Shown: positions 1 to 9,481 of the stretch, in pieces
Numbering within the stretch: position 1 is the stretch's first letter
Layout of the letters: every line of letters begins with the position of its first letter
Source of the DNA: Bacteroidota bacterium
GTDB lineage: Bacteria > Bacteroidota > Rhodothermia > Rhodothermales > JAHQVL01
Reading direction: 5' to 3'
NCBI GenBank assembly: GCA_039111535.1
Contig: JBCCIM010000018.1
Location: 1 to 53,794 of the forward strand
DNA length: 53,794 nt
The notes under the pieces: model-generated
Seen by the model: the letters and a program-made list of their open reading frames with translations, nothing else
What the model was told of the DNA's origin: nothing
Databases searched by the model: none
Position numbers and translations under genes: made by a program

Positions 1-1
1 C

Positions 2-763
2 CGCTTTACCCGCGACATTACCTTGTCGGGCATTAGCTTCAAGTATCCTGAGGCTGAAGAGAAAGCGCTCGACCAGTTACAGCTACAGATCCAGAAAAAC
101 CAGTGTATTGCCTTTGTTGGTACCACCGGCTCGGGCAAAACTACCCTCGTGGATATCATTACGGGTTTGCTGCAACCGGGTGCAGGGAGCATCAAAGTTG
201 ATGGGGTACCGCTGGATGCCGGCAACCGCCGCGCGTGGCAAAACTTGATTGGCTATGTGCCACAAGAAGTGGCCCTGTACGATGATACCGTTGCCCGAAA
301 CATCGCGTTTGGATCAGCTGATGAGGATATCGATATGGAGCGTGTTGCAACAGTTTGCCGTATTGCAAATATCGATTCCTTTATCGCGGGAGAGTTGCCG
401 GAGGGATATCATACCCGTGTAGGGGAGCGTGGTGTGCGGCTCAGCGGTGGGCAGCGGCAACGCCTTGGTTTGGCGCGTGCGCTCTACAAACAACCCGAAG
501 TGCTTGTGCTCGATGAAGCAACAAGCGCATTGGATGGGATCACCGAAGAAGCCGTAATGGCCGGCATAACAGCAGCAATTGCCGGCGTCACTACGATTAT
601 GATTGCGCACCGACTCGACACTGTTAAAGCCTGTGATACCATTTATATGCTTGAAAATGGGCGCATTGCCTCCCACGGAACGTACGCAGAATTGATACAG
701 AAAAACGCAGTATTCCGTCGGATGTCTCGCATTGAACCGCGTTTTGAATTCAGCAAGGCCTAA
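2..763 (+). CDS. ABC transporter, ATP-binding C-terminal part (5' end outside window)
   Basis: The reading frame is open from the first bases, so the gene begins upstream and only its nucleotide-binding domain is visible. That domain is complete: Walker A (GTTGSGKTT), a Q-loop (YVPQEVALYDD), the signature LSGGQRQRLGLARAL, Walker B with the catalytic Glu (VLVLDEATSALD) and the switch His (IAHRLD). The sequence entering the domain resembles fused permease-ATPase exporters such as the lipid-linked oligosaccharide flippase PglK/WlaB and MsbA relatives. The gene is followed after 29 bases by a run of glycosyltransferases, so a role in flipping or exporting a glycan intermediate across the inner membrane is the best inference. 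The membrane part is not visible, so substrate and topology cannot be judged. Confidence 0.85.
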   Translation, partial: RFTRDITLSGISFKYPEAEEKALDQLQLQIQKNQCIAFVGTTGSGKTTLVDIITGLLQPGAGSIKVDGVPLDAGNRRAWQNLIGYVPQEVALYDDTVARNIAFGSADEDIDMERVATVCRIANIDSFIAGELPEGYHTRVGERGVRLSGGQRQRLGLARALYKQPEVLVLDEATSALDGITEEAVMAGITAAIAGVTTIMIAHRLDTVKACDTIYMLENGRIASHGTYAELIQKNAVFRRMSRIEPRFEFSKA

Positions 764-792
764 TCAAACTGGAGACGCACAAGCGCAGAAGA

Positions 793-1995
793 ATGAAGAT
801 AGTCTACTATTCACCGCACCCGAACCTTGCCCTCAACAGTCCTTCGGGGTATGGTACACACATGCGGGAAATGATAGCAGCTTTTGAAGCCGGCGGACAC
901 GAACTTTTTCCTGTCATCATGGGAGGTATTGAGCCGGCGCCAGGTGTTGGCGCATCGACATCCTGGCCCAAGCGTTTCCTGAAAGGGATTATACCTTCAT
1001 TTGGGTGGGAGTCTATGAAAGACTACTTACTCCTCAACAAAGACCTTGCGTTTGAGCAATATCTTTACGAAAAGCTGGAGGAGATCCAACCCGATCTTGT
1101 GTACGAGCGGGCAAGTTGTTTACAGTTATCTGGTGTAAATGCCGCGGCTAAGTTTGGCGTACCGCATATCCTGGAAATGAACGCACCCTATGTGGAAGAA
1201 CGCAAAGACCATTTTGCAATCACATCAGCGTTCGAACGCCGTGCAGCAAAAATTGAAAAGCAGCAACTGGCTGGCACAAGCAAAGCGGTGGTGGTTTCTC
1301 ATGTGCTGAAAAACTATTTCGTCAACAAGCATGCGTTGCCGATTGACAAATTTGTTGTTGTGCCCAATGCAGTAGATCCTGGAAAAGTAAATGTGGATGA
1401 GGCCCGCGTTGCCGAGATCAGACACATGCCACAACTTCGTGGCAAAACCATTGTGGGTTTTGTCGGCTCGCTGTTTAAATGGCACGGCGTAGATCAACTG
1501 GTGCAGGCTACAAAACTACTCAAAGAAACGGGATACAACGTAGCGCTGCTCGTGGTTGGTGGAGGCGCCATTTTACCCGAGTTGCAAGGGCTGGCAAAGG
1601 GCCTGTCAATTGAAAATGATGTTGTGTTCACCGACAGTGTGCCCCATACCGAGGTGTTTAACTACCTTGCGGCAATGGACATTACGGTACTTGCAAATTC
1701 TCACTGGTATGGTTCACCCGTGAAGTTGTTTGAGTATGGTGCCCTTGCAAAACCGGTGATAGCACCGGGAAATGGCCCTGTACGAGAGGTTATTACGGCA
1801 GAAGTAGACGGGTTATTGATTGAAAATGAGTTTGATCTGGTGCGTCACCTAAGGCGATTGATCAATGACCCGGGCTTACGAGACAGGCTCGCCAATTCAT
1901 TTCATCGCAAAGTGATGCAGGAGCATACCTGGCGCGACAACGCAACACGCGTTCTTGAACAAATCGGCATGTTCGCACCAGCCGAAATCAATTAA
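793..1995 (+). CDS. Glycosyltransferase, GT4 family
   Basis: A 400-residue GT-B fold retaining glycosyltransferase. The N-terminal Rossmann half opens with KIVYYSPHP and a Gly-rich acceptor-side loop (SGYGTHMREM). The C-terminal half holds the nucleotide-sugar site: the strand GFVGSLFKWHGVDQL and an EX7E-like element around LFEYGALAKPVIAPG. Length and layout are normal for GT4. It would move a sugar from an NDP-sugar to a lipid-linked or growing glycan on the cytoplasmic face of the inner membrane. It lies between an ABC exporter and a second GT4 gene only 9 bases downstream, so all three are probably one transcript. Donor and acceptor cannot be told from sequence alone. Confidence 0.88.
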   Translation: MKIVYYSPHPNLALNSPSGYGTHMREMIAAFEAGGHELFPVIMGGIEPAPGVGASTSWPKRFLKGIIPSFGWESMKDYLLLNKDLAFEQYLYEKLEEIQPDLVYERASCLQLSGVNAAAKFGVPHILEMNAPYVEERKDHFAITSAFERRAAKIEKQQLAGTSKAVVVSHVLKNYFVNKHALPIDKFVVVPNAVDPGKVNVDEARVAEIRHMPQLRGKTIVGFVGSLFKWHGVDQLVQATKLLKETGYNVALLVVGGGAILPELQGLAKGLSIENDVVFTDSVPHTEVFNYLAAMDITVLANSHWYGSPVKLFEYGALAKPVIAPGNGPVREVITAEVDGLLIENEFDLVRHLRRLINDPGLRDRLANSFHRKVMQEHTWRDNATRVLEQIGMFAPAEIN

Positions 1996-2004
1996 GGCAA
2001 GTTG

Positions 2005-3147
2005 ATGCAAATAGCACTTCTTTCAGATGGCATTTTCCCCTTTGTTATGGGCGGGATGCAAAAGCATACGTATTACCTGACGAAGTATCTGGCCCAGGCC
2101 GGCGTAGACGTAGACCTGTATTTCACCTATCCTCCGGGCCAGGATGTCATGCCGGATCTCCATAGCCTCTTCACTGCTGAGGAAGTTGAACACATCCGAA
2201 TACAGCCAATTAAACGCGCTGCACCACAGCGCTTCCCGGGCCACTATGTGTGGGAGTCGTACAAGCACAGCGAACGGATTTGGGATGTGCTCCGGCATCG
2301 GTTAGATGTAGATTTTATTTATGCCCAGGGATTCTCTGGCTGGAAAGCGATGGAGATGAAAAAGGAGCGCCCAGACATGCCTAAAATTGGCGTCAATTTT
2401 CATGGGTTTGAAATGTGGCAGAAGCCGGCCACGTTTAAAACCCGCCTTGAGCACTGGCTGCTGCGTCCTTTTGTCCGCAAAAACCTCAAGCTGGCTGATG
2501 TAGTACTGGTGCTCGGCCATAAGCTAACGCCGTTGGTAAGCCATTTACTTGATGGAAAAAAGACGGCCCTCGAGTCGGCTAATGGAGTAACTACCGATTG
2601 GCTAACAGCGTCGATTCGTAACCGGTCCCAGCAGATGCGATTTGTGTTCATGGGGCGTTATGAGCGAAGGAAAGGCATTGAAGAATTGCATGCCACGATC
2701 AAACAGCTGCTGCCCGATTTTAATTTCCAGTTCGATATAGTCGGACCGATACCCACGCACTTGCAGATCCGTTCGGACCGGGTGAAATATTGGGGTTTGG
2801 TTCGTGAGGAGCGTACGGTGCGGTCGATTCTGGCAAAAGGTGATGTGCTCGTTTGTCCGAGTTACGCAGAAGGGATGCCAACGGTAATATTGGAGGCGAT
2901 GGCGTCTGGGTTGGCGATTATCGCGACGAACGTCGGCGCAGTGGGCGACCTGGTATCGGAGGACAATGGGTGGATTATTCCTCCAGGTGAAACAGCGGCC
3001 CTGCAGTCGGCAATGATTGCAGCATTAACCGACTCCAATGCAGCGCTTTCAAAGAAGCGCGCCGCCAGTTGCAAGCGGGTGCGAAATGCCTATTTGTGGC
3101 AGCGTGTCGCTGCAAAAACCATTGAAGGGATTGAGTCGGTTGTTTAA
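2005..3147 (+). CDS. Glycosyltransferase, GT4 family
   Basis: A 380-residue GT-B enzyme. The N-terminus (MQIALLSDGIFPFVMGGMQ) has the typical GT4 pattern of a strand followed by a Gly-Gly loop. The C-terminal donor domain shows FVFMGRYERRKGIEEL and a classical EX7E element in PSYAEGMPTVILEAMASG. The ATG is preferred over a TTG immediately upstream because it follows an AAGG element by a few bases. The gene sits 9 bases after the previous glycosyltransferase and presumably adds the next sugar of the same repeat unit. Sugar specificity is not predictable. A 78-base gap follows before the next gene. Confidence 0.88.
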   Translation: MQIALLSDGIFPFVMGGMQKHTYYLTKYLAQAGVDVDLYFTYPPGQDVMPDLHSLFTAEEVEHIRIQPIKRAAPQRFPGHYVWESYKHSERIWDVLRHRLDVDFIYAQGFSGWKAMEMKKERPDMPKIGVNFHGFEMWQKPATFKTRLEHWLLRPFVRKNLKLADVVLVLGHKLTPLVSHLLDGKKTALESANGVTTDWLTASIRNRSQQMRFVFMGRYERRKGIEELHATIKQLLPDFNFQFDIVGPIPTHLQIRSDRVKYWGLVREERTVRSILAKGDVLVCPSYAEGMPTVILEAMASGLAIIATNVGAVGDLVSEDNGWIIPPGETAALQSAMIAALTDSNAALSKKRAASCKRVRNAYLWQRVAAKTIEGIESVV

Positions 3148-3225
3148 CCGATAGCAATTGCCTTCGCGTGCTGATAGCACCGCAATATCCAGTATTACAC
3201 TTCTAAAATTGTAATCAAATCTTAC

Positions 3226-4365
3226 ATGATGCAAATCCAACCCGCAGTATCGCGGATTGCTGTATTGTATTCTGAACTGTCAGGATACATGGCTGCCTGC
3301 CTTAAGGCGCTCAAGTCTCGTTTTGACGTTGAACTACTTGTCTATAGATGGCCCATTGCCAAAGATGCGCCATTTGACGAAAGGGATACGTTTGGCTGGA
3401 TTGATGAACTCCACAGCAAAGAGGGACAACGCGCAGAAGATATCTTGCGAACTGTTGAGGCGTTTGCGCCGGACGGCATTTTTATTCCGGGCTGGATGGA
3501 TCAGGATTATCTCAAGGTAGCCCGCGTGATGAAGCGCCGGCGGATTCCTGTTGTTGCCGGATCTGACACCCAGTGGCAGGGGACGCTACGGCAACGGGTG
3601 AGTAAATATCTTGCGCCGTGGTACCTCCATACAGCAATTGATGCACTGTGGGTCGCCGGCGAACGGCAGCGGCAATTTGCAAGTTATCTGGGTTACAGTG
3701 GTGCAAGGTGCTGGAGTGGGTACTATGCGTGCGATTGGGAGAAATTTGCACCTGAGCGAGAAGCTGCCAATACAGTGCCTGCGTTCCTTTATGTCGGACG
3801 GTACAGCCACGAAAAAGGGTTGGACGTCCTGGTTGATGCTTACCAGCAGTATCGCAAGACAGCAACAAATCCATGGAAATTGATCTGTGCAGGTACAGGT
3901 GATAAAAAGGCTGCCCTACAGCACATTGAAGGGATTGAAGATCGCGGCTTTGTACAGCCTGAAGCTTTGCCTGCGCTGATGAATACCGCACAGGCTTTCA
4001 TTTTGCCGAGCCGCAAGGAGCCCTGGGGCGTGGTTGTGCAGGAAGCTGCTGCCGTTGGGTTACCCTTGCTATGTTCAACGGCTTGTGGCGCTACTGTACA
4101 CCTCTTGCAGGATGGATTCAATGGCTATCTCTTCGAAAGTGAAAATACCGGCCACCTTGCTGAAAGCATGCGTCGGCTGTCCATGGCACCTCCCGATGTG
4201 CGCGCGCAAATGGGCCGGCGTAGTCGGATGTTGGCGACACAATTCACGCCCGAACGATGGGCAAAGACGCTGGTCGATGGTATTGCGCAACTCAAGCGCC
4301 GGCAGACTACGCCAGCACCTGCCCGTGCGGTATCTGTTGGTGCCTGGAATAACGTTGGTCCTTAA
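3226..4365 (+). CDS. Glycosyltransferase, GT4-like
   Basis: A 379-residue GT-B glycosyltransferase. The donor-binding half is clear: FLYVGRYSHEKGLDVLVDAY, then PSRKEPWGVVVQEAAAVG, where two Glu form the EX7E motif. The N-terminal half is less typical for GT4 (SRIAVLYSELSGYMAACLKA) and shows a Trp-rich acceptor side (IPGWMDQDY, SDTQWQG), as seen in some capsule and O-antigen enzymes. The C-terminus ends with a short basic, Pro/Ala-rich tail. The position between two glycosyltransferases and a polymerase-like membrane protein supports a role in repeat-unit assembly. Linkage and sugar are unknown. Confidence 0.82.
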   Translation: MMQIQPAVSRIAVLYSELSGYMAACLKALKSRFDVELLVYRWPIAKDAPFDERDTFGWIDELHSKEGQRAEDILRTVEAFAPDGIFIPGWMDQDYLKVARVMKRRRIPVVAGSDTQWQGTLRQRVSKYLAPWYLHTAIDALWVAGERQRQFASYLGYSGARCWSGYYACDWEKFAPEREAANTVPAFLYVGRYSHEKGLDVLVDAYQQYRKTATNPWKLICAGTGDKKAALQHIEGIEDRGFVQPEALPALMNTAQAFILPSRKEPWGVVVQEAAAVGLPLLCSTACGATVHLLQDGFNGYLFESENTGHLAESMRRLSMAPPDVRAQMGRRSRMLATQFTPERWAKTLVDGIAQLKRRQTTPAPARAVSVGAWNNVGP

Positions 4366-4376
4366 CAGAGTTCTGT

Positions 4377-5747
4377 ATGCAAGGTGTTACAGCTACACTA
4401 CATCCTGAGCGCATTGAAGCACCTGTATTGCTGGTGAAGCCGTGCATGATGTTATGTGGCATCCTGGCGGTACTCAAGGTGGTGCCAGTGCTTGTATCAG
4501 TAGTAATGCTTGGCCTGGCAATCTATGCGTGGCGTGGTGCCAAAGAGAGTATACAGGCGCTATCCGTTATGTTTTTACTGCTCAATCTGAACCCTGCAGT
4601 CTTCTATTTCTGGGGACAGGGAGCTTCTCTGCGTTGGCTGATATTGGGGAGTGCCTTTGGCCGCCTGGTCGCAGATGCCATACTGAGCAACAGAAAATGG
4701 CCATTTAAGGTGAATATGCAGCTGTTGCTATACGCTGCGGTGATTGTGATACTTTCGGCCATTTCCAGTCGGCTGCCGGCCATTTCGATCTTCAAGGCTG
4801 TTGCCTTCTTTATGGGCGCCGTTACAATCCTGACCGGTTTTTATCGTACCCGTGATGAACAAGCGTATTGGTTTTCCTGGTTCTTCTCCGTGTTTGTATT
4901 GATGTTGTGTTTGAGTTTGCCGCTCTATTTCTCTGCTGCCGGCTTCTTTACAAATGGGAGGGGTTTTCAGGGTATTTTGAATCATCCACAGACCCTGGGG
5001 CCTGTTACTGCGCCGCTGACAGCTGCGTTAACGATGTGGGTTTTCAGGTCTGAACGCCAGTCAATCATCCATTTGGCCGTGTTGTGCGCTGGCTTGTTTG
5101 TGATTTATGCTTCGCAGTCGCGTACAGCGTTATTGATGTATACCGCGAGCTTACTGGTGGCCGGAGTTGTGGTATGGATGCGCAGGCGCGCGCCTGTACG
5201 CCGGAAAAAGCCGTTATTTCCTGTTGCCGTAAAACTGCTTGGCGTATTGACAATGGCCCTTTTGCTTGTTTCACAAGGGCGCGTCATTGATGACAAGGTA
5301 CAGCAGTTTTTGCTCAAAAAATCTGAAACTGAAGAGTCTTTGTCTTTTCAGGTTCGAAGCTCAATGGTAGCGCGGCAGATGGCCAATTTTGAGACACAGC
5401 CGCTAACTGGGATTGGATTTGGTGTACCATCGAGTGTAGACGACTGGGTATCTCTGTCGACAGGATTTCTTGGTATACCTACCGGTTTTCCGGTAGAAAA
5501 AGGATTTTTGCCCTCCGCAGTTCTCGAAGAAACAGGCCTGATTGGGGCCTCACTTCTCATAGTGCTTCTGTTCACCCTGGTTGGTCCGGTATTGAAAAAA
5601 GCTACCGCGCCATACCTGGCCATCTTGCTGGCATGTATGCTGGCGAACACCGGAGAGATGGTCTTCTTCTCATTTGGTGGAGCAGGGCTTTATTACTGGC
5701 TACTCATTGGTTTGAGTTATAACAGCGTGATACCATGTGTGGAATAG
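4377..5747 (+). CDS. O-antigen ligase/polymerase-like membrane protein
   Basis: A 456-residue, strongly hydrophobic protein with about ten to twelve predicted membrane spans. A motif around QSRTALLMYTASL matches the Ser-Arg-x-Ala signature of the Wzy_C/O-antigen ligase family. A long polar stretch between the later spans (about residues 305-375) would be the large periplasmic loop that carries catalytic residues in WaaL and Wzy proteins. In the middle of a glycosyltransferase cluster it most likely polymerises undecaprenyl-linked repeat units or transfers the glycan to its acceptor. Its last 13 bases overlap the start of the asparagine synthetase gene, which suggests translational coupling. 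Polymerase and ligase cannot be told apart by sequence alone. Confidence 0.8.
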   Translation: MQGVTATLHPERIEAPVLLVKPCMMLCGILAVLKVVPVLVSVVMLGLAIYAWRGAKESIQALSVMFLLLNLNPAVFYFWGQGASLRWLILGSAFGRLVADAILSNRKWPFKVNMQLLLYAAVIVILSAISSRLPAISIFKAVAFFMGAVTILTGFYRTRDEQAYWFSWFFSVFVLMLCLSLPLYFSAAGFFTNGRGFQGILNHPQTLGPVTAPLTAALTMWVFRSERQSIIHLAVLCAGLFVIYASQSRTALLMYTASLLVAGVVVWMRRRAPVRRKKPLFPVAVKLLGVLTMALLLVSQGRVIDDKVQQFLLKKSETEESLSFQVRSSMVARQMANFETQPLTGIGFGVPSSVDDWVSLSTGFLGIPTGFPVEKGFLPSAVLEETGLIGASLLIVLLFTLVGPVLKKATAPYLAILLACMLANTGEMVFFSFGGAGLYYWLLIGLSYNSVIPCVE

Positions 5748-7612
5748 CAGGAATTATTGGAGCAAGGCCTTCTAAAATGCAGGTCGGCATTCATCGTATG
5801 GTTGAGGCCATGCAGCATCGCGGCCCCAACGACAAAGGGGAGTTTTCTGATGGCTGGGTTGCGTTGGGTCACCGACGCCTCAGCATCCTGGATCTGACGG
5901 CTGAAGGCCGGCAGCCGATGTGGACAGCTGATGGGCGGTATGCCATCGTGTTCAACGGAGAAGTTTATAATTACGCCGCGCTGCGCAATCAACTGCGCAA
6001 TGCCGGTTATTCTTTTCGATCAAAAACGGATACGGAAGTCATTTTGCAGGCCTATCTTGCCTGGGGAAGTGAGTGCGTCCAGCATTTGAATGGCATGTTT
6101 GCGTTTGCCATCTATGATGCAAAGACAAAGAAAGTTTTCCTTGCCCGGGATCGGCTGGGCATCAAGCCATTATATTATGCCCGGACGCGCGAAGGGTCGC
6201 TGCTGTTTGCGTCGGAAGTACGGACTTTGCTTGCAAGCCGGCTCGTAGATCGGAAACTGAACCAGGAGATACTGCCTTTCTATCTCGCCTATCAGTCCGT
6301 GCCGGCGCCTGATACGCTCATTGAAGACGTTAAAATGTTGTTGCCCGGGCACAGCATGATTGTGACGCCGGAGGCCATTCGGATTACACGGTATTGGCAC
6401 TTGCTTGATGATGCCTGCACGGCGGCGCGTTACCATGGCGAAAGGGCAGCGAAGAAAGAAATTCACCGCCGGCTTTCAAAAGCCATTGAGCGTCGGCTTG
6501 TGAGCGATGTACCGCTTGGTGCTTTCCTCTCTGGAGGAATTGACTCCTCGATTGTTGTTGGATTAATGAGCCGGATGAAGGAAGAGCGCGTCCACACGTT
6601 CTCTGTGGCATTCGACAATCCTGAATTCCAGGATGGGCACTACGCCCGGTTGGTTGCAAAGCGGTTTAATACGCGCCACAATGAAGTGACACTAACCTTC
6701 GATCAACTGCTCGAACAAATTCCTGATGCCCTCTCGACACAAGACCAGCCTTCGGGCGATGGCATCAACACCTACGTGGTGTCCAAAGCAGTCAAGGAAG
6801 CAGGACTAACGGTAGCGTTGTCTGGCCTTGGCGGCGACGAGTTTTTTGCTGGATATAGCCTCTTTGGACGCATTGCTTTTCAGCAACGCGCCCTGTTTCT
6901 GTGGCAGTGGTTCCCGCAACTTTTCCGTGCACAGTTTGCCCGGATGTTGTATGCGATGAACCCCTCGATTGCAACCCAGAAGCTTAAGCGTCTGATGGTT
7001 TCGAATGGATCGCTTGCAGAAGTGTATCCGCTTGGCCGGCAGTGTTTCTCTGAAGACCAGGTAGCTTCGCTATTGCACAGGCAGCGCGGCTATGATGACC
7101 CTTACACGGCTTTGCTGTCTGAGTCGCTTGCCCAACACAGCGATCAGCCGTTGTTATCGCGTATTTCATTTGCTGAGGCACGCACGTATATGCACGACGT
7201 TTTGCTGCGTGATACAGATCAGATGAGTATGGCAAATGCCCTGGAAGTGCGGGTGCCGTTTTTGGATCACGAACTGGTGTCGTATGTGATGGGCGTCACC
7301 GACACCATCAAAGCGCCGGGTAATACGCCAAAGCGGCTGCTTGTGGAGTCGGTTGGTGATTTGTTGCCCCAGGAAGTCATTCATCGCCCGAAGCAGGGTT
7401 TTACACTGCCTTTTGATCAGTGGATGCGTGGGCCCTTGAAACAGCTTTGTGAGGAGCATCTGGGTGTGTTGGCAGACCTTTCTGTATTTGATGGCAATAC
7501 CATTGACGGCTATTGGCAGGCATTTATGCAGGGTGAAAAGACCGTTTCCTGGAGCCGGCTATGGCTACTCATAGCGCTTGGTGCCTGGTGTGGGCAGCAC
7601 ATAAACGATTGA
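5735..7612 (+). CDS. asnB: Asparagine synthetase (glutamine-hydrolysing), AsnB type
   Basis: A 625-residue class II amidotransferase. It begins MCGIAGIIG, so Cys2, the N-terminal nucleophile that releases ammonia from glutamine, is present. The glutaminase half also shows HRGPND and the FNGEVYN strand. The C-terminal synthetase half carries the PP-loop (LSGGIDSS), SGLGGDEFFAGY and the RVPFLDHELV segment. The family forms an aspartyl-AMP-like intermediate and amidates it with the released ammonia. Copies inside polysaccharide loci are common and may amidate a sugar acid rather than free aspartate; that is inference. It overlaps the polymerase-like gene upstream and precedes a GT4 gene by a few bases. 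It must not be confused with the second family member at 17.6 kb, which lacks Cys2. Confidence 0.92.
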   Translation: MCGIAGIIGARPSKMQVGIHRMVEAMQHRGPNDKGEFSDGWVALGHRRLSILDLTAEGRQPMWTADGRYAIVFNGEVYNYAALRNQLRNAGYSFRSKTDTEVILQAYLAWGSECVQHLNGMFAFAIYDAKTKKVFLARDRLGIKPLYYARTREGSLLFASEVRTLLASRLVDRKLNQEILPFYLAYQSVPAPDTLIEDVKMLLPGHSMIVTPEAIRITRYWHLLDDACTAARYHGERAAKKEIHRRLSKAIERRLVSDVPLGAFLSGGIDSSIVVGLMSRMKEERVHTFSVAFDNPEFQDGHYARLVAKRFNTRHNEVTLTFDQLLEQIPDALSTQDQPSGDGINTYVVSKAVKEAGLTVALSGLGGDEFFAGYSLFGRIAFQQRALFLWQWFPQLFRAQFARMLYAMNPSIATQKLKRLMVSNGSLAEVYPLGRQCFSEDQVASLLHRQRGYDDPYTALLSESLAQHSDQPLLSRISFAEARTYMHDVLLRDTDQMSMANALEVRVPFLDHELVSYVMGVTDTIKAPGNTPKRLLVESVGDLLPQEVIHRPKQGFTLPFDQWMRGPLKQLCEEHLGVLADLSVFDGNTIDGYWQAFMQGEKTVSWSRLWLLIALGAWCGQHIND

Positions 7613-7619
7613 GGATGTG

Positions 7620-8765
7620 ATGAGCAGAAATCAACTCAAAGTCTTACACGTAATGCCGTCACTTTCTCGGGCATTTGGCGGGCCAACACAATCGTGGGTG
7701 GGCTATGCCCGCGCTGCTAAAACCAGTGGCATGGCCGTTTCTGTAGCTGCGCCAGCTGTGAACGAGGCTGATCGGGAATGGCTACAGGCGCAGACAGACG
7801 CCGTATCGTATTCTTTTTTTCCAAGTGCCGGCAAAGGCGCCATGGTCTTTTCTCCAGCTTTACACCGCTGGTTGGTGCGGCATGGCAAGGCCTACGATGC
7901 AGTACACGTTCACGGCCTTTTTAATCCGATCAGCTCGATTGCTTTGCGCCAGTGCGTACGCCGAAATTGGCCCGTAGTCCTGCGTCCGTTTGGTACCCTT
8001 TCACGGTATACATTTACACACCGACGGACGTGGATAAAGCGGCAGTACTTTCGCCGGCTCGATGGCCCAAGTTTGCAAAAAGCTCCTGCAATACACTTTA
8101 CAACGCGGGCTGAGTGTGATGAAGCTGCCTGGCATGGAATCGACTTTTCGGGGCGTAGTCACGTTGTGCCGCCGCCCCTCGCTGAACTCCCTGCACCTTC
8201 CGCCACTATAGCTGATCGTGATGCTCCGATTGTACTGTTCCTTTCCCGGATTCATCCCAAGAAGAATATCGAGTGTCTCATTGATGCATGGCCGCGCGTT
8301 GTTGCCGGCATGCCGCGTGCAGAACTGGTTATTGCCGGCAGTGGCGATCCGGATTACGTAGAGGCCCTTCGAACGCGGGCCCAAACCCTCGGAGTTGGAG
8401 AGATCAGTTTTCCTGGTTTTGTAGCCGGGGAAAAAAAGGCCGGCCTACTGGCAAAATCTTCCCTGTTTGTCTTGCCTTCTTTTCAGGAAAACTTTGGTGT
8501 TGCTGTCATGGAGGCGATAGGCGCTGGATTGCCGGTTGTGATTTCTGAACAGGTCCAACTGGCTGATTTTGTATCCAAAAACGACCTCGGACACGTCATT
8601 AAGCCAGAACCGGAAGCCCTGGCTTTCTCCATTCTTGAAATTCTGGGCAGTAAGGCCTACCAGGATCATTGCAGTACACAAGGACCTGCAGCAATAAGGC
8701 AGGATTTTTCCCTGCAGCAAGTAGGCAAACAACTGGTATCCATGTACGAGTCGGTACGCAACTAG
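7620..8765 (+). CDS. Glycosyltransferase, GT4 family
   Basis: A 381-residue GT-B enzyme. N-terminal elements (VLHVMPSLSRAFGGPTQSW) form the usual acceptor-domain start. The donor domain has LFLSRIHPKKNIECLIDAW and PSFQENFGVAVMEAIGAG, which includes the EX7E motif. The ATG is chosen over the adjacent GTG because GAGGA lies four bases before it. It follows the asparagine synthetase gene with almost no gap. The HGLFNPIS segment is typical of GT4 enzymes of exopolysaccharide clusters (WcaI/PssE-like groups). The sugar is unknown. Confidence 0.88.
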   Translation: MSRNQLKVLHVMPSLSRAFGGPTQSWVGYARAAKTSGMAVSVAAPAVNEADREWLQAQTDAVSYSFFPSAGKGAMVFSPALHRWLVRHGKAYDAVHVHGLFNPISSIALRQCVRRNWPVVLRPFGTLSRYTFTHRRTWIKRQYFRRLDGPSLQKAPAIHFTTRAECDEAAWHGIDFSGRSHVVPPPLAELPAPSATIADRDAPIVLFLSRIHPKKNIECLIDAWPRVVAGMPRAELVIAGSGDPDYVEALRTRAQTLGVGEISFPGFVAGEKKAGLLAKSSLFVLPSFQENFGVAVMEAIGAGLPVVISEQVQLADFVSKNDLGHVIKPEPEALAFSILEILGSKAYQDHCSTQGPAAIRQDFSLQQVGKQLVSMYESVRN

Positions 8766-8829
8766 CCAGCTGTTACCTGTCTGGTACTGCGTACGCTGCA
8801 ATTGTTTAAATCATTTCTACATCCCCGAC

Positions 8830-9447
8830 ATGAATTATCTATTGGCCCAGAAAATCATAGACATGCCCTGGCGTGTGCAAAACGAAGTGCGCCGGACCAT
8901 TGCGCTCCCTTACCTGAAAGTATTCTTTGCCATGAAGGGCATCGACTGGGGCAAGAACTGGCGTGTATTGGGCAAGCCCATTATTCAGCGCCACCGGAAG
9001 AGTTTGATTGAATTGGGGGATGGCGTTGTGTTACGTTCATGGCTCGAATCAAATCCCCTCGTTCCGATTCACCCCGTTGTGTTTTCCACCCGGTCCAAGC
9101 TCGCAGTAATCCGCGTTGGGAAAGAGTGCGGATTTACAGGTACAACCATTGTTGCTGCAGATCGGATTGAAATTGGTGACCGCGTGCAAATCGGAGCCAA
9201 CACCACGATTGTCGATACCGACTTTCATCCGCTGACGCCCGAAGGCCGCAAAAAAGACATGGCCAACGGAAAAAGCCGGCCTGTGATTATCCATGACGAT
9301 GTGTTTATCGGGATGAACTGCCTGATTTTAAAAGGCGTGGAGATTGGCGAAGGCAGCGTGATAGGCGCCGGCAGTGTCGTGAGCAAGGATGTCCCCCCGA
9401 GGACGATGGTAGGAGGCAATCCTGCCCGAATCATCCGCGAATTGTAG
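8830..9447 (+). CDS. Hexapeptide-repeat O-acetyltransferase
   Basis: A 205-residue left-handed beta-helix acyltransferase of the maltose/galactoside acetyltransferase group. Hexapeptide repeats run from about residue 95 to the C-terminus (for example GVEIGEGSVIGAGSVV followed by the closing GGNPARIIREL). The catalytic-type His lies in DTDFHPL. Such enzymes move an acetyl group from acetyl-CoA to a sugar hydroxyl, here probably decorating the repeat unit in the cytoplasm. The N-terminal 80 residues (an amphipathic start and VRRTIALPYLK) are longer than in small family members and may help membrane association. It sits between two glycosyltransferases. Confidence 0.88.
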   Translation: MNYLLAQKIIDMPWRVQNEVRRTIALPYLKVFFAMKGIDWGKNWRVLGKPIIQRHRKSLIELGDGVVLRSWLESNPLVPIHPVVFSTRSKLAVIRVGKECGFTGTTIVAADRIEIGDRVQIGANTTIVDTDFHPLTPEGRKKDMANGKSRPVIIHDDVFIGMNCLILKGVEIGEGSVIGAGSVVSKDVPPRTMVGGNPARIIREL

Positions 9448-9481
9448 CCCCCTGTGGAGATCCGTAACTAAGCCAGAACCC

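Noticed and set aside
5735-7612. First asparagine synthetase as a possible lasso cyclase
   Set aside because: It keeps Cys2 and the full glutaminase half, sits among glycosyltransferases and has no B1/B2 neighbours; the Ser2 enzyme at 17.6 kb is the cyclase.
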